A DNA stretch of 64,000 nucleotides from Nematopogon swammerdamellus (lineage: Eukaryota > Arthropoda > Insecta > Lepidoptera > Adelidae), in assembly GCA_946902875.1 (NCBI GenBank), contig OX336336.1, positions 29,033,558 to 29,097,557 on the forward strand, given 5' to 3'. Both the position numbers and the translations under genes were made by a program. Below the pieces are notes generated by a model. The model searched no databases, was not told the origin of the DNA, and worked only from the letters and a program-made list of their open reading frames with translations. Below, one piece after another: positions 1 to 10,609 of this stretch (within the stretch, counting starts at the first letter, position 1; every line of letters starts with the position of its first letter).

Positions 1-393
1 TCTTGTTCGCAAGACCGAGCGCAAGACTCATTTACACTCCCCCACTTGAATAAATTATGCCTTATTTACGTAAGAAATGAATCCGTACCACGGAGATGAG
101 AGAGTAGAAGGAGTTGGCCTTACGCAAACTGGGTACGTCGACACCAACTGGGGGCGTGCTTCATTGCAACGGGCGTGGCTTTGCATCAGTCGCGTCCACG
201 GAGCGGTCGCTACCCAGCACGTTTTTTTAATTTTTTTTTATTGTAACTGACTCGGTTGCGATGTTAAATGGTGCGTGATTTGTGTGGAACATGGAGCCGT
301 ATAGAAAAAACCTTATAGAATCCGGATACGCATTCTGGGAAAATTTCTACACAAATTTGGACACAAAACCGGCTAATAGTATTCGGAATGTCT
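1..393. other. No gene recognised
   Basis: No supported coding region is seen. A short stretch around 120-160 (GCAAACTGGG followed by AACTGGGGGCG) resembles stretches near 46790-46830 and 54200-54260, so it may be a very diverged dispersed repeat. Otherwise nothing recognised. Confidence 0.4.
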
Positions 394-537
394 CTAAGGC
401 CCAATTGCGCCAACACGAATTTAGAGTTAAGTAGCGAGTTATGGATTTAAACGCGGTTCCCACAGTCAACGGGTACTAGCTTAACGAGTTAAACTGATTT
501 ATATCGTTAAATTCGTGTTGGCGCAATTGGCCCTAAG
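394..537. mobile_element. Small palindromic MITE-like element
   Basis: Two inverted arms of about 30 bp, sharing the core CAATTGCGCCAACACGAATT and its complement, bracket about 80 bp of unrelated DNA. The outer ends differ slightly (CTAAGGCCC against CTTAGGGCC). No transposase is encoded, so a non-autonomous DNA element is the simplest reading. No clear target-site duplication was seen. Confidence 0.6.
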
Positions 538-1050
538 TCGGTGTACTGGCAACCATGTTTATAAATTACGGTAAGAATTGAGAGGCGCGCGCTAATAGGC
601 AAGAACAAACCCGTGCCGAGTGACTTCCAAATTAAACTGAGCTATTTATAAAACCTATTATGAATGAGTGACACCCAACACTGGCCGAATAGAGTATAGC
701 TTGAATGTCTTTGGTCTAGATAGGTAAATGTTTCTACGTTAAAACAGGACAGTGCATGCCACCTTTGTAAAATATTTACAGAGCAATAAAGCTGTTTAAC
801 TTCTCTAGCCTCGCTCCTCCGTGACCCTCCCCCTCCCCGCCCCGCTCTCTCTCTCTTCTCGCCGCCCTTACATACTGTAATATGGGCGAGGGGTATAGCT
901 GTTCATTCTGTTGGATTGAATTATGATTAAATCATGATAGCATCAAGATGTTCATCACGGCTCAAGTTTAAAAGTGGCCGTCTTTTTAGGGTTAGCGACG
1001 CTGGCTCTGTAACCCTAAAATATAATTATAAAATTGGTTCGGTGTGTGTC
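538..1050. other. No gene recognised; CT-rich patch
   Basis: Nothing recognisable except a C/T-rich stretch near 810-865 and an AATAAA-like motif near 785. Short open frames here carry no motif and are treated as chance. Confidence 0.4.
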
Positions 1051-1094
1051 CGGCCATCCGTCCGTCCGTCCGTCCGTCGTCCGTCCGTCCGTCT
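1051..1094. repeat. CCGT/GTCC microsatellite
   Basis: Imperfect tetranucleotide run of CCGT units, interrupted once. Related GTCC/GACA runs mark the 3' parts of other dispersed repeats in this window (2925-2975, 13160-13195). Confidence 0.85.
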
Positions 1095-1163
1095 GGTACA
1101 CGCGCTGTCCACTCGAGGCCTCCACTTGCGTCGAAAATGCCGAACGTTTTAGGTTCGTCTTAC

Positions 1164-1487
1164 TTTTTTTTTTATGGAAACTGACACGGTTGGCCACATC
1201 ACCTACAATATCCGTGATGTCAGCCCATAACACCGGGTGAACTTGGTGCCACGTCATTGCTCCCCTTCGGTCGTGCCAGCTACACTAGACTGGACGGAAA
1301 ATACAAACTATTTACATAGCCGTTTCGACCGACCGTTCATTCAGTGCGGTGTTACCAAACCGGGCGGGTTAAACCCTACAACCTAGTAATATAAGAAGGG
1401 AGTCATATCCCTTAGTCGCCTTTTACGACATACACGGGGAGCGATGCAGTGGGGCTATTCTTTTAAAGTACCGGCCCCACACGGTAC
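1164..1487 (-). mobile_element. SINE family A, head 1 + body
   Basis: Read on the minus strand it begins TACCGTGTGGGGCCGGTAC (head 1), passes through the A body (CACCGCACTGAATGAA, TGTAGCTGGCACGACC) and ends CCGTGTCAGTTTCCAT followed by poly-A, seen here as poly-T at the left. It lacks the 5S/tRNA segment found in other copies. The family is defined by more than 20 copies in this window. Confidence 0.9.
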
Positions 1488-2165
1488 TTCAACTAAAGCG
1501 ATCGAAGGGAGATGCGGCTAAAACATTTGTCATTCGCCACGAAAGGTGAGGAACGGGCTCGTATCAAATTTTACGTAAAATATTTAAATTTCGAAGAACC
1601 AGTGCGAAGGCAACTCCCGGAAGCCTATCTCGCAGTGACGTCATCACCAACGTAAGAAAAACGGTCGGTAAAATTTCCTCGTTTAACTCGAAGAGTTCTA
1701 ACTTCTTCGGAGCGAAATTGAAATAAATTTCATTACGGAGCGGTGCGGTGGTGCGCGGTCTAGCTAGACGACACGGTCCGTCTCGCGTCTGTGGAAATGT
1801 TCTACGTTAAAAGTACGCTTACGCTCTTCTGCGTCTATCGGTGTATTTAAGGCTGCGATATGCGAATTTTAGGAGAAAACGAGATTTGTGCAATTTTCAA
1901 AAATTTATTTCAGAGAAACCAGGCCACAGAAAAAATATAAAAATTGATCACGAAAGCCAAGAATACAGAGAACTTAAAAAAAATATTGTACTCAAAATGT
2001 GGCTTATTTACTTAACAAACCCCTTTCAAACCCCACCTTGTCGTAAACAATTGGTAACATGGTGTTTTTAGCAGCTTTTTCCAGGGTCAACCTATACAAA
2101 GCCGAAAAAACAATTAGGATAAACCCTCGTTCTCATCTTTTTCTTGGGCTTCTCCAGAATATTTT
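1488..2165. other. No gene recognised
   Basis: A/T-rich, single-copy-looking DNA. A 76-codon frame at 1841-2071 has no motif and no homologue that I recognise. Confidence 0.4.
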
Positions 2166-2400
2166 TTTAACCGACTTCAAAAAAGGAGGAGGTTCTATGT
2201 TCGGCTGTATGTAAGGAATGTTTTTTTATGTATGTTCAGCAATATATTCCCCAATTGTGAACCGATTTCGATGATTCTTTTTGTTTTGTATAAGTGTCTT
2301 TGTATAAGAGACGGAAGTTTACTTTCTCCATACAAAATCGTCTTTCGGCATTTATGTTTTCTAGCCCCCTAAACTTTATCCGATTTTTCAATTTTGTTTG
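2166..2400 (+). repeat. Dispersed repeat F (AACCGACTTC type)
   Basis: Starts AACCGACTTCAAAAAAGGAG. The same start recurs at 47395. The right part (2306-2390) is an inverted partner of 3030-3108, so it also forms the left arm of a larger foldback. Class unknown; a pattern I associate with lepidopteran genomes. Confidence 0.6.
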
Positions 2401-2401
2401 T

Positions 2402-2602
2402 CAGGGCAGTCCAATCTACGTTCCTGTCTTTGTCGGTTTTGTTTAGATGAAATGTACAATATTGGTGCTAAACATTTGTATTTCGACCGAAACAATTTGA
2501 AATTTTTATTTTTTTATATCATGAAGTTCATTAAGATTTATTGGGCAATTATTTTAGATATTAAGAAAATAAAATGACAGGAACATAGATTCGACTGTCC
2601 TT
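2402..2602. mobile_element. TIR element, AAGGACAGTC type (copy 1)
   Basis: Bounded by inverted repeats of about 27 bp, CAGTCCAATCTACGTTCCTG at the left and its near-complement at the right. A second, shorter copy lies at 14155-14304 with the same ends. No coding capacity, so a non-autonomous DNA transposon. Confidence 0.7.
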
Positions 2603-2615
2603 ATTAAAAAAAAAA

Positions 2616-3022
2616 AACGCCCAAGTAAGGAGTCGAAATCGCGCACTGAAGGGTTCCGTATCGCTATGTCATGGCTAGCGCCACTCACGCCATCTATGGC
2701 GTGTTATGAAATGCTTCATATTAGTTAAATGTCATGATCAGTTAAAATGCTTCATAATCTATTCGGTAGATAGCGCGCGCGCATATACTTATTGGTTTCT
2801 TCTATGGGAACCCCGTAAATTTTTCACTTTTTCTTAATTTTATTATTTGTTGCTATATCGGCCATAATAACACATATTCTGTGAAAATTTCAACGAGTTA
2901 CCTATTACGCTTCAACAAATACAGCACTCGGACAGACAGACGGACAGACGGACAGACAGACAGACAGACAGACGGCGTAGGCTTAGTAATAGGGTCCCGT
3001 ACCGGATACGGAACCCTAAAAA
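2616..3022 (+). repeat. Dispersed repeat D, near full length
   Basis: Runs from GAGTCGAAATCGCGCAC through CCATAATAACACATATTCTG to a GACA microsatellite, then GGCGTAGGCTTAGTAATAGG and GATACGGAACCCTAAAAA. Other copies lie at 12851, 26537, 28500, 29259 and 41036. The oligo-A end after TACGGAACCCT suggests a retroposed element (SINE or LINE 3' end); no protein is encoded. Confidence 0.75.
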
Positions 3023-3282
3023 GGAATTGTGAGAATAGGATAAGGTTTAAGGGGGTAAAAACATAAACCCCTAAAAGCCGATTTTGTATGAAGAAAGTAA
3101 ATTTCCGTCCCGTCCGTTTACATACGTCAGTTTACATAATACGTCATACTCCATACATCAGTTTAGTCAGTGGCGTGCTTCCATTCGGATACGGAACCCT
3201 AAAAAAGTGCTTACAGTTGAATAATTATGAACGGTAGCTGCTTGTCGCTTTGTAAATAAATCGGCCTCACTTTCAACTCCAC

Positions 3283-3660
3283 TTGAAATGAAATGAAATG
3301 AAATGAATAAGTTTTTATTTTCTTGTTTAACACACACGACGATACCTATAACACATATTATAACAATAATGGACCTGACACAGCCTTGGTCACTCCCCAC
3401 CGAGCCCTGGAGCTGATGAGAGGGACGCTGATTTTAAGTCAGGCCCAGGTACGCAATACACTAACTAAACTAAACCGACTAACAATAAATAACAACAAAC
3501 TATAACAATAAACTAACCACAGTAAGCAGAAGAAAGGATAATAAATAAGTACAATAATAAATAACAACATTTATAAACGCAGTTATAAAACGCACACAAC
3601 ACAACATACACAATACATTCGTCCGTCCGTCTGTCTGTCTGCATGTCCAATTAACAATTT
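3283..3660 (-). mobile_element. 3' end of a non-LTR element with (ATTTC)n tail
   Basis: On the minus strand an AATAAAAAC signal is followed by about five repeats of ATTTC, the kind of short tandem tail left by CR1-group LINEs. The rest looks like 3' UTR; no reverse-transcriptase motif is visible. The upstream limit is uncertain. Confidence 0.4.
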
Positions 3661-3850
3661 TAGGGGCATAAGGCCATAATTTCGAATAACATTTTATATA
3701 CCTAGATTACATGTTTAACTCCACTTGCCGGTTCTATTAATGCTTAGTAATAATAATACCAGCTTGCGCCGCTAGACTCAATCCAGCGTCTCGTGCCGTG
3801 CGACTAGTAGGTGACCCTGTGGTGTCCCGTAACTTAGAACCACTGCAACT

Positions 3851-4253
3851 CCGTATAGGGACGTCGGCTCCCTAAGTGTGTTCTATCGTCTATTCCATGG
3901 GGAGTGTCCGGAGGAGCTGTTTAACGCGATTCCGCCGACCCCATTCCGCCTCCGCACTACGCGTACTGGGCAGGGGATGCACCCCTATTCAATCGACCTA
4001 CCACGGAACCAACCGGTTCTGTAGGTCTTTTATTCACAGAACCGGGAAAATGTGGAACGCACTCCCTGCCCATCTATTTCCTCCCAAGTACAGCCTGGAG
4101 TTTTTCAAAAGGGGCTTGAAAAGGCTCCTGTCAGGCCGGCATGGCATTCGCAATCCCCGTGCATCACAGAATGTCCATGGGCATCGTTAGACACCTACTT
4201 GTAGGTGAAACGATGCCACATGTCGCGCTATCAATAAAAAATATTAAAAAAAG
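3851..4253 (+). mobile_element. LINE X, 5'-truncated C-terminal fragment
   Basis: Encodes a tail with NRFCRSFIHRTGKMWNALP, PPKYSLEFFKRGLKRLLSG and GRHGIRNP, typical of the extreme C-terminus of jockey/CR1-like reverse-transcriptase ORFs. It ends in a 3' UTR (ATGTCGCGCTATCAATAAAA) and oligo-A. Related copies lie at 15671, 46911 and 53701. Only about 105 codons remain, with no reverse-transcriptase catalytic motifs. Confidence 0.75.
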
Positions 4254-4904
4254 ATGCTTGTTTACACGTGGCTACGAGTGCTAGTGCGTGTAAACCTAAC
4301 TCGTGCCTGCCGCCAACAAGATTCAATTTCAATCACGTCGCGAAAACGCCGGAATCAGATAAAAATGTTCATTCGCCTCCATTATATATTCGCGGGAGAC
4401 CAACGCCGTCTGCGGCCGAGTTTCCAGTAGTCGCAATAACGTCCCGGTAGGGGAATAGCGTTTCGATAAAAATACTTGCGCTTGCCCTGAAAAACGATTT
4501 AGAATTGTGCCAAGCCAAGTGTTAGGGGAAATATGGCGGCCAGTTGGAGTGGTGAATTTTTTGTTTTTGTTTTCGTGAGTTGGAAATGATTATTTAGTTA
4601 GATCACTCTATTACACTCTATTAGAGCCCTACTGTACTTGAGAATAAATTTAGAAGTGCCTTCGATGCAGTATAATGTTTTAGGATTATTTTAGTTTAAG
4701 TTATAATTTGTGTAAGTAATTTGTTTGTGTAAATAAGTATTTGGTTTTTCTTATCTGCTATATCTATACATAAATGTGTAAACTTGTAATTGGTGTCCTG
4801 TTAATTGTATTTGTATGTTTGTATTTAAGTCCTTACACTGTAAGTTTACCGCAATAAATAAAATAAAAAAAAAATAAATTACGTAGGGTAATAAGTTTTA
4901 TTTG
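4254..4904. other. No gene; possible retroelement 3' UTR
   Basis: 4254-4600 shows nothing recognisable. About 4620-4870 ends CCGCAATAAATAAAATAAAA, which looks like a polyadenylated 3' UTR of a retroelement, but no coding part precedes it. Confidence 0.35.
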
Positions 4905-5135
4905 TACTGTGTGAGGCCGGTACTTAAAAAGAATAGCCCCACTGCGTCTCTCCCCGTGTATGTCGTAAAAGGCGACTAAGGGATAAGGACGAGATGCCGT
5001 TCTAAAGGGCGATAGGCTTGCCACCTCTCACTTTAGCACGGTCCTTCCATCGAGTCGTGCAGCAGGTGGGTATTTGTGCCTTACTTGCTGCTTGATACTC
5101 ATAGTTATCTTGTTCGAATACTTTGCTAAACGTGG
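4905..5135 (+). mobile_element. Head 1 joined to a different body (body C)
   Basis: The first 85 bp match SINE A head 1 (GTAAAAGGCGACTAAGGGAT). The sequence then continues as body C (GATGCCGTTCTAAAGGGCGA, GTGCCTTACTTGCTGCTTGA), not as body A. The same junction recurs at 18615-18842. Head 1 is therefore a module used by at least two bodies, or body C is the source element of head 1. Confidence 0.7.
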
Positions 5136-6020
5136 CGTCGGGATAGAGCGGGGGTGAGATATAGTTAATGGCAGTTTTGATAGCAAGTTATTGCTGGTAG
5201 TTATATTCTGTAGTTTAGGATGTTAGAAGAATATTAGTGAAAGAATTAGCCCGAGGAGATCAATACTTTTCGAGATTTTTTTTTATTTTAACAGGTCACT
5301 AGTCAGATATGGCTACTATGCGGAAAAACTAAATTCACCGCCCCGACATTACCTGTTAGTATGGCTATTCCCTAGAGTGTTTTTATAAGCCGGAGGCGCG
5401 GAGGGAGTGCAGCCCCCGTCCGCTGTAACAAAGCGCAGGCGCCCGTGTGAGCCGGAGCGGCTGACGCTGGCCGCCGAAGGCGACCAAAAAGCCGAAGCTG
5501 CGGAGGCGAGCTGAAAAAAAATGTTGATTCGAATTTGTGAGTACGAAATTTGTATTTGACTGTAGTTTTTTTACTCAAAACACCGTTCCTCGTACCATAG
5601 CAAACCCGATCAAAATAAGTAAATTAATTTCCTAGTTAAAGGCTAGTGACTTCGCACAATATTAAAAATCTCTACTCCACAGAGAGTCAGACAACGCGCC
5701 CGCTTCACCAAAAGCTTACATAGAGCAAAAGCGATTTTATCGTTCTCTAAGGTATGTATTGTCTCGCAAAAGAAACTCCAACAATCCCTTATCTCTTCTC
5801 TCTAATAACCCGTCAGCCATCGAGTAAGCCGCCGTCAATCACTCGATTACACGCCTACAGTGACAATTGCCAATAAAAATCGCTCATCGCGCCCGCACTC
5901 GCCTCTCGAGATGAGAGGCGGCGAGAGAGTAGCGAGCGAACCACGCCGCCGCCCCCGCGCCGGTTATCTTGAAGATATCGTCGAGAGTCGTCGAGAGTCA
6001 ACACTCTAGCGACGGAAACA
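5136..6020. other. No gene; GC-rich patches
   Basis: GC-rich sequence at 5380-5515 gives chance open frames. The block 5861-6020 (ATCGCTCATCGCGCCC, GAGAGTCAACACTCTAGCGA) is repeated in diverged form at 6890-7060 on the other side of the satellite array, so it belongs to that duplicated locus. Confidence 0.45.
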
Positions 6021-6023
6021 TCG

Positions 6024-6640
6024 ACTTTAGATCGACAGTAGAGTACGTCGACAGTAAAGTAGGTCGACAGTCCAATAGGTCGACAGTCAGGTAGATAGAT
6101 AGTAGAATAGGTAGACAGTAGAGTAAGTCGACAGTCAAGTAGGTCAACAGTAGAGTAGGTCAACAGTAGAGTAGGTCGACAGTCAAGTAGGTCGACTGTA
6201 GAGTAGGTCGACAGTAGAGTAAGTCGACAGTCAAGTAGGTCGACATTAGAGTAGGTCGACAGTCAAATAGGTCGACAGTCAGGTAGGTAGATAGTAGAAT
6301 AGGTCGACAGTAGAGTAAGTCGACAGTCAAGTAGGTCGACATTAGAGTAGGTCGACAGTCAAATAGGTCGACAGTCAGGTAGGTAGATAGTAGAATAGGT
6401 CGACAGTAGAGTAAGTCGACAGTCAAGTAGGTCGACAGTAGAGTAGGTCAACAGTAGAGTAGGTCGACAGTAGAGTAAGTCGACAGTCAAGTAGGTCGAC
6501 TGTAGAGTAAGTCGACAGTCAAGTAGGTCGACATTAGAGTAGATCGACAGTCAAGTAGGTCGATAGCTGCGTAGGTCGAAAGTCAAGTAGGTCGATAGCT
6601 GCGTAAGTCGACAGTACGAGTAGATCGACAGGGCAGATCG
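6024..6640. repeat. 16-bp satellite with 96-bp higher-order unit
   Basis: Monomer approximately AGGTCGACAGTCAAGT (16 bp, with a SalI-type GTCGAC core). The marker AAGTCGACAGTCAAGT recurs at 6221, 6317 and 6413, exactly 96 bp apart, so six variant monomers form a higher-order unit. The open minus-strand frames across it (STYLTVDLLYCRP repeats) are a by-product of a period of 16 in a three-base code, not evidence of a gene. Confidence 0.9.
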
Positions 6641-6879
6641 ACGACTGGATAAATTGACTGCTGGTTGGGTAGACATTAAAGGATTAAAAGGCTTGAAATG
6701 AAAATCTGAGTTAATTAACAATTAATTGCATCAACAGTGATACAATATGATGTTGTTTTAAGGTCTACCCAGTAATAAATGAATCAGACTGCCAGCTGAA
6801 ATCGCCAATAACTTTTTTGATAATTGCTAACGCAGTGACACTAGAGCTAGCTGATAGAAGCAGCTTAATGCCAGTATTG

Positions 6880-7165
6880 GTTGTCGATAATTGACAGCGA
6901 AAATTGAGAATAAAATCGCTCATCACATCTTCTCCGAAGAAGAGAGGCATCTCAGTGACTGCGCTCGAGATATATTCGGTGGCTCTAGTGAGGGTGTAGC
7001 AAACGAATAGGCCGATTTACTTTAGAATATCGCCGAGAGCCAACACTCTGGCGATGAGAGACTAGTCTTTATGTCAACAGACAAATAGGTTGACAGCTGG
7101 GTAGGTCGACAGTTGCATAGGTCGGCAGTCGGGTAGGTTGAAACTCAAGTAGATCGACAGTACAG
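6880..7165. repeat. Diverged second copy of the satellite locus
   Basis: 6890-7070 resembles 5861-6020 (AAAATCGCTCATCAC, GAGAGCCAACACTCTGGCGA) and is again followed by degenerate 16-bp monomers (AGGTCGACAGTTGCAT) at about 7085-7160. This indicates a segmental duplication of flank plus satellite, the second array having decayed or contracted. Confidence 0.65.
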
Positions 7166-7759
7166 TTCCGACGGCCGGTAAATCGACTGGTGGTTAATTA
7201 GACGCAAGTTTCATTATTTCAACGGATGTCATGGTTGAGTAAAATTAATTCCATCAAGTAGATTAAAGGCTAACTTTCATGTCTGTGTGAGTAAAATGGA
7301 TGTAACTTAAAATGAACAACATGCAATCTCCACTTAATTTGATTGTATTATATTCAAAATATCTATGCCAAAACATGGCCAAAACAATCGCGTTGAGCCG
7401 GATGAAACGTGAATATATTGAAAGAGCAGGCAGTTTATCTTGCTCGAGAATGTCGAGGAGGGTCCACCGACTGTCTCTGCGCTGTGTCAGTTGTACACTA
7501 GATCGACTGCTGGTGGGGACAGCAAGCTGCGAGGTCGACATGATTTTCGAAAACTCACAGAATAAATTTTTTTCTTGAAATCTCTCAAAGTGCTCTTTAA
7601 AGTGCTCAATAATATAATAATGAAGTTGAAAATTACAAAATATACATAGAACTAGTCGTTTAAAGCATGATTCATCATCGATGGAGTCGTGGTCAAGGGG
7701 TAATGGCCTTGCTTAGAATTTTAGTAAGACTCTACAAAAGTGGCACTGTAATTATAATA

Positions 7760-9040
7760 TTAGCTCCTTACCTATGAAATTGGCGTTTTATATAGAAAAA
7801 ATCAAACAATTTTTTTAATGAAAAAAAAAAATTGTTTTTAATCGTAGCCATTATTATCAATGCACTTTTGCCATTTTACTGAAAGTTCATTGATGCCTCT
7901 GCTGTAGAAATCCTGGGGATGGGAATCGATTAACTCTTTAAAGGCGTTTTTCACTGCCTCATGGGATTTGAAATTTTTCCCTGTAAAAAGTTATCCAAAT
8001 TTCGAAAAAAAATGGAAACCAATTGGAGCAAGGTCTGGTGAATATGGTGGGTGACGGAGAGTTTGCAGTCGTAACTCCCGTAGTTTTGAGACGGTCCATT
8101 GTGCGGTGTGTGGGCGAGCTTTGTCGTGAAGAAAGAGTGTTATAGAGCAATTGGCAAGTTTCGGTTGTTTGACAGCGAGCTTATCCATCATTATTTTCAA
8201 TTCTTCACAGTACACATCTGCAGTAATTGTTGCGTCAGGAATCAAGAAGCTCTAATGAATAATGCCGGCACAGGTCCACCATACACTGACAAGCAACTTC
8301 TTTTGCCTCAATTTGCGTTTGCGACATGGTTTGGCTGCCTCCCCTGTGTCCAACCAGTGTGACGGACGTTTTCGATTGTCATCCAGGATCCAATTTTCAT
8401 CACAAGTGACAATTTGATTCAGAATCCCCTCATTTCTGTACCTATTCAACAATTTAAGACAAGCTTCGACGCGATTTTGTTGTTGTTGTTCAGTGAATTC
8501 ATACGGTACCCACTTTCCGAGCTTTTTTATCTTTCCAATTTGACGTAAATGAATCAGTATCGTTTTATCTCTTACATTGAAGGCTGCTGCTAATTCCGAC
8601 GTGGTTTGTGATGAATCTGCTTCAACTATGGCTTTCAATTCATCGTTATCGACTTTCGTCTCCGGTTGGCCATGGGGCTCATGATTGAGATGAAAATTTC
8701 CAGAACGGAAGCGATCAAACCAAAAACGCACAGTGCGTTCACTTGCGGTACCTGGTCCATACACGTCGATGATATTGCGTGCCGTCTGTGCTGCGTTGGT
8801 GCCGCGGCGGAATTCATATTCGAAAATAACAAACAATTTAGATTTTTCCATGGTCACAGAATCAGCGATGTAAAAAAAAACCGAACGGTGGGAAAACAAA
8901 CGAACAACTGTTTTTGAAAAAAGAATAATTTGCCTTTATAACAGAAAATATTTCAATTTGGAATTCCTACGCAAAAAAAAGTTAGCCACGTTCAAAGTGG
9001 CCAGTTTGTAGAAACGCCAATTTCATAGGTAAGCACCTAA
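7760..9040 (-). mobile_element. mariner-family DNA transposon, complete ends
   Basis: 1,281 bp with terminal inverted repeats of about 28 bp: TTAGCTCCTTACCTATGAAA at the left and TTAGGTGCTTACCTATGAAA read inward from the right. It is flanked by TA on both sides (7758-7759 and 9041-9042), the target duplication of Tc1/mariner elements. Length and ends are those of a full element, but the transposase inside is inactive. Confidence 0.95.
7838..8851 (-). pseudogene. mariner transposase, inactivated
   Basis: The frame begins ATGGAAAAATC at 8851 and ends GGCTACGATTAA at 7838: 338 codons including the stop, the usual mariner size. Visible motifs are the N-terminal helix-turn-helix region, WVPYEFTE, the first catalytic Asp in CDENW, the second in HDKARPH, and PPYSPDLAP. 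Lesions: an in-frame TAG at 8252-8254 after GIIH; a T-run indel near 8000 that hides the expected RNLDNFLQ segment in another frame and creates a TAA, apparently compensated by an indel in a nearby A-run; and Gly at the site of the third catalytic Asp (APIGFHFF, where mariners have a Thr/Ser-Asp pair). The N-to-K change in HDKARPH is also unusual. Confidence 0.93.
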
Positions 9041-9084
9041 TATTACTACTGAAAAATATTGTAAGACATAGGTAATAAGTTCAC

Positions 9085-9256
9085 TTTTTTTATGGAAATT
9101 TGCCACGTTTGGCTATATCACCTACAATATCCGTGATGTCAGCCCATAACACCGAGTGAACTAGGTGCCATATCAGTGCTTCCCTTCATTTCAAGCCGGC
9201 TACACTGAACTGGACCGAAAACACGAAAGCCATTTCGAACCACGTTTCATTCATAG
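9085..9256 (-). mobile_element. SINE family A, 5'-truncated
   Basis: 3' part of body A only: CACCTACAATATCCGTGATG and TACACTGAACTGGACCG read on the plus strand. Poly-T at the left marks the A tail. It lies 45 bp beyond the mariner end. Confidence 0.85.
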
Positions 9257-9843
9257 GCAGGTATAGTTTTGGATTCACTTTTCAGGTCACCTCTAAAAGT
9301 GGCAGAATTCTACGATATTGCGTTTTAATTACTTAGGCTAAGGCGGTGTGAAATGTTTTTGAACCTACGAATTGTTGAACGCTCAAAAGAAAAATAACCC
9401 AACAATATTTCGTGCGTCGATTTCCAGTTAAGTCGACATATGGCACTAGACGCGGCCGAAGGGGAGAGGCGGATAAGAGAAAAAATATGGAGAAAGCAAA
9501 TCTCCCCCGCCCGCGGGCGCTACAGTGAATGGTAATGTATCATATAGCATAGAGTAAGTATGCGCTGCCGCCCACAAGCCCGCCCCCGTCCTACTGCGGC
9601 CAGGCGCCAACATCCTGGGTACTCAATCAAGGTTGGGCACCTTCTTTGAAAAGAGTTTGAGAGGAAAAGGTTTAATCATTCTGTTCTGGAAAAATATTTT
9701 ATTAACTTTTATTCTATAATCCAATGACGTATTATAATGTGTCACTAGAAGGCAGCTTAGATTGATAAGAGGTGCCGTGCCAGCAGATTAACGGACTATG
9801 TCACTAGACTTTCTAGCTACAGTCTAGCACACTAGACTGTTAA
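9257..9843. other. No gene recognised
   Basis: Mixed-composition DNA without recognisable repeat boundaries. Short inverted TCTAG-containing words near 9790-9840 are too degenerate to call. Confidence 0.35.
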
Positions 9844-10316
9844 GGGGCCGTCCATAAAGGACCGTCCGGTCGCGGGGGGGGGGGGGGGGGGGGGGGACAA
9901 AACCGGACGCTGGGGTAGGGAGGGGTACTGCCTATCCGGACGTCCAAGCGACGCGTGCGCAAACGACGATTAAAAGGTGAGAGGGGCGAGGGCGGGAGGT
10001 GTGGAAAGGGGAGTGATTTTTATGTGCTCGATCTGGAGACGGAAGCTGTTGCCGGGTACAAGCCCCCTGAGCCAACACCTCTTCCTCTCGCTGAGCCACT
10101 ATCCGAATGGTTAAAAAGTCCATGGGACTAATCTACATTTTACTGTTTTTTTTCTAAAAAATTACTAATGTAAAGATACCAGAGGGGTGGGGGGGTCGTC
10201 GATTTTGGACGTCCAGGAGGGGGGAGGGGAACCGAAAACCGGACACAAACGGACAGCGGGGGAGGGAGGGGTCATTTTTCCCCAAATCGACCGGACGGCC
10301 CTTTATGGACGGCCCC
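9844..10316. mobile_element. Harbinger-like MITE with TAA duplication
   Basis: 473 bp bounded by inverted repeats GGGGCCGTCCATAAAGG and CCTTTATGGACGGCCCC, extended on each side by CCGTCCGGTCG. The flanks are TAA (9841-9843 and 10317-10319). A three-base T/A duplication with GGG-starting ends fits the PIF/Harbinger or related group. It contains a run of about 23 G at 9874-9896 and several G-rich patches; no transposase. Confidence 0.7.
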
Positions 10317-10395
10317 TAATACGACGACCTTTGAAGACACCCAGATTGAACGATTAGGAAGTTTTTTTTTGCGAAATTAGAGCATTCATATGAGG

Positions 10396-10569
10396 TAAAG
10401 TGCGGCCATGGAGAAGCGATACGAAAGTTCATTCACTTAAAACACGACCGTGGAGTTGACAATCTGTATCTATCTCATTCCATCTTGTACATTACACATA
10501 ATGTTTCGTTCTCTCTGTCTCGTTGACTTTGTTTACATTTGGTATCGCTTCTCCTTGGCCGCAATTTAG
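10396..10569. mobile_element. Small TIR element (MITE)
   Basis: About 170 bp with inverted arms of about 27 bp, sharing TGCGGCCATGGAGAAGCGAT at the left and its near-complement at 10543-10563. No coding capacity and no certain target duplication. Confidence 0.65.
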
Positions 10570-10609
10570 ATTCTTATTTGATTGCAAAGACAATAATTAT
10601 TGAAATATC

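Noticed and set aside
6160..6426. Long minus-strand open frame with STYLTVDLLYC repeats
   Set aside because: It is the translation of the 16-bp satellite; openness follows from the repeat period, and there is no start context or non-repetitive part.
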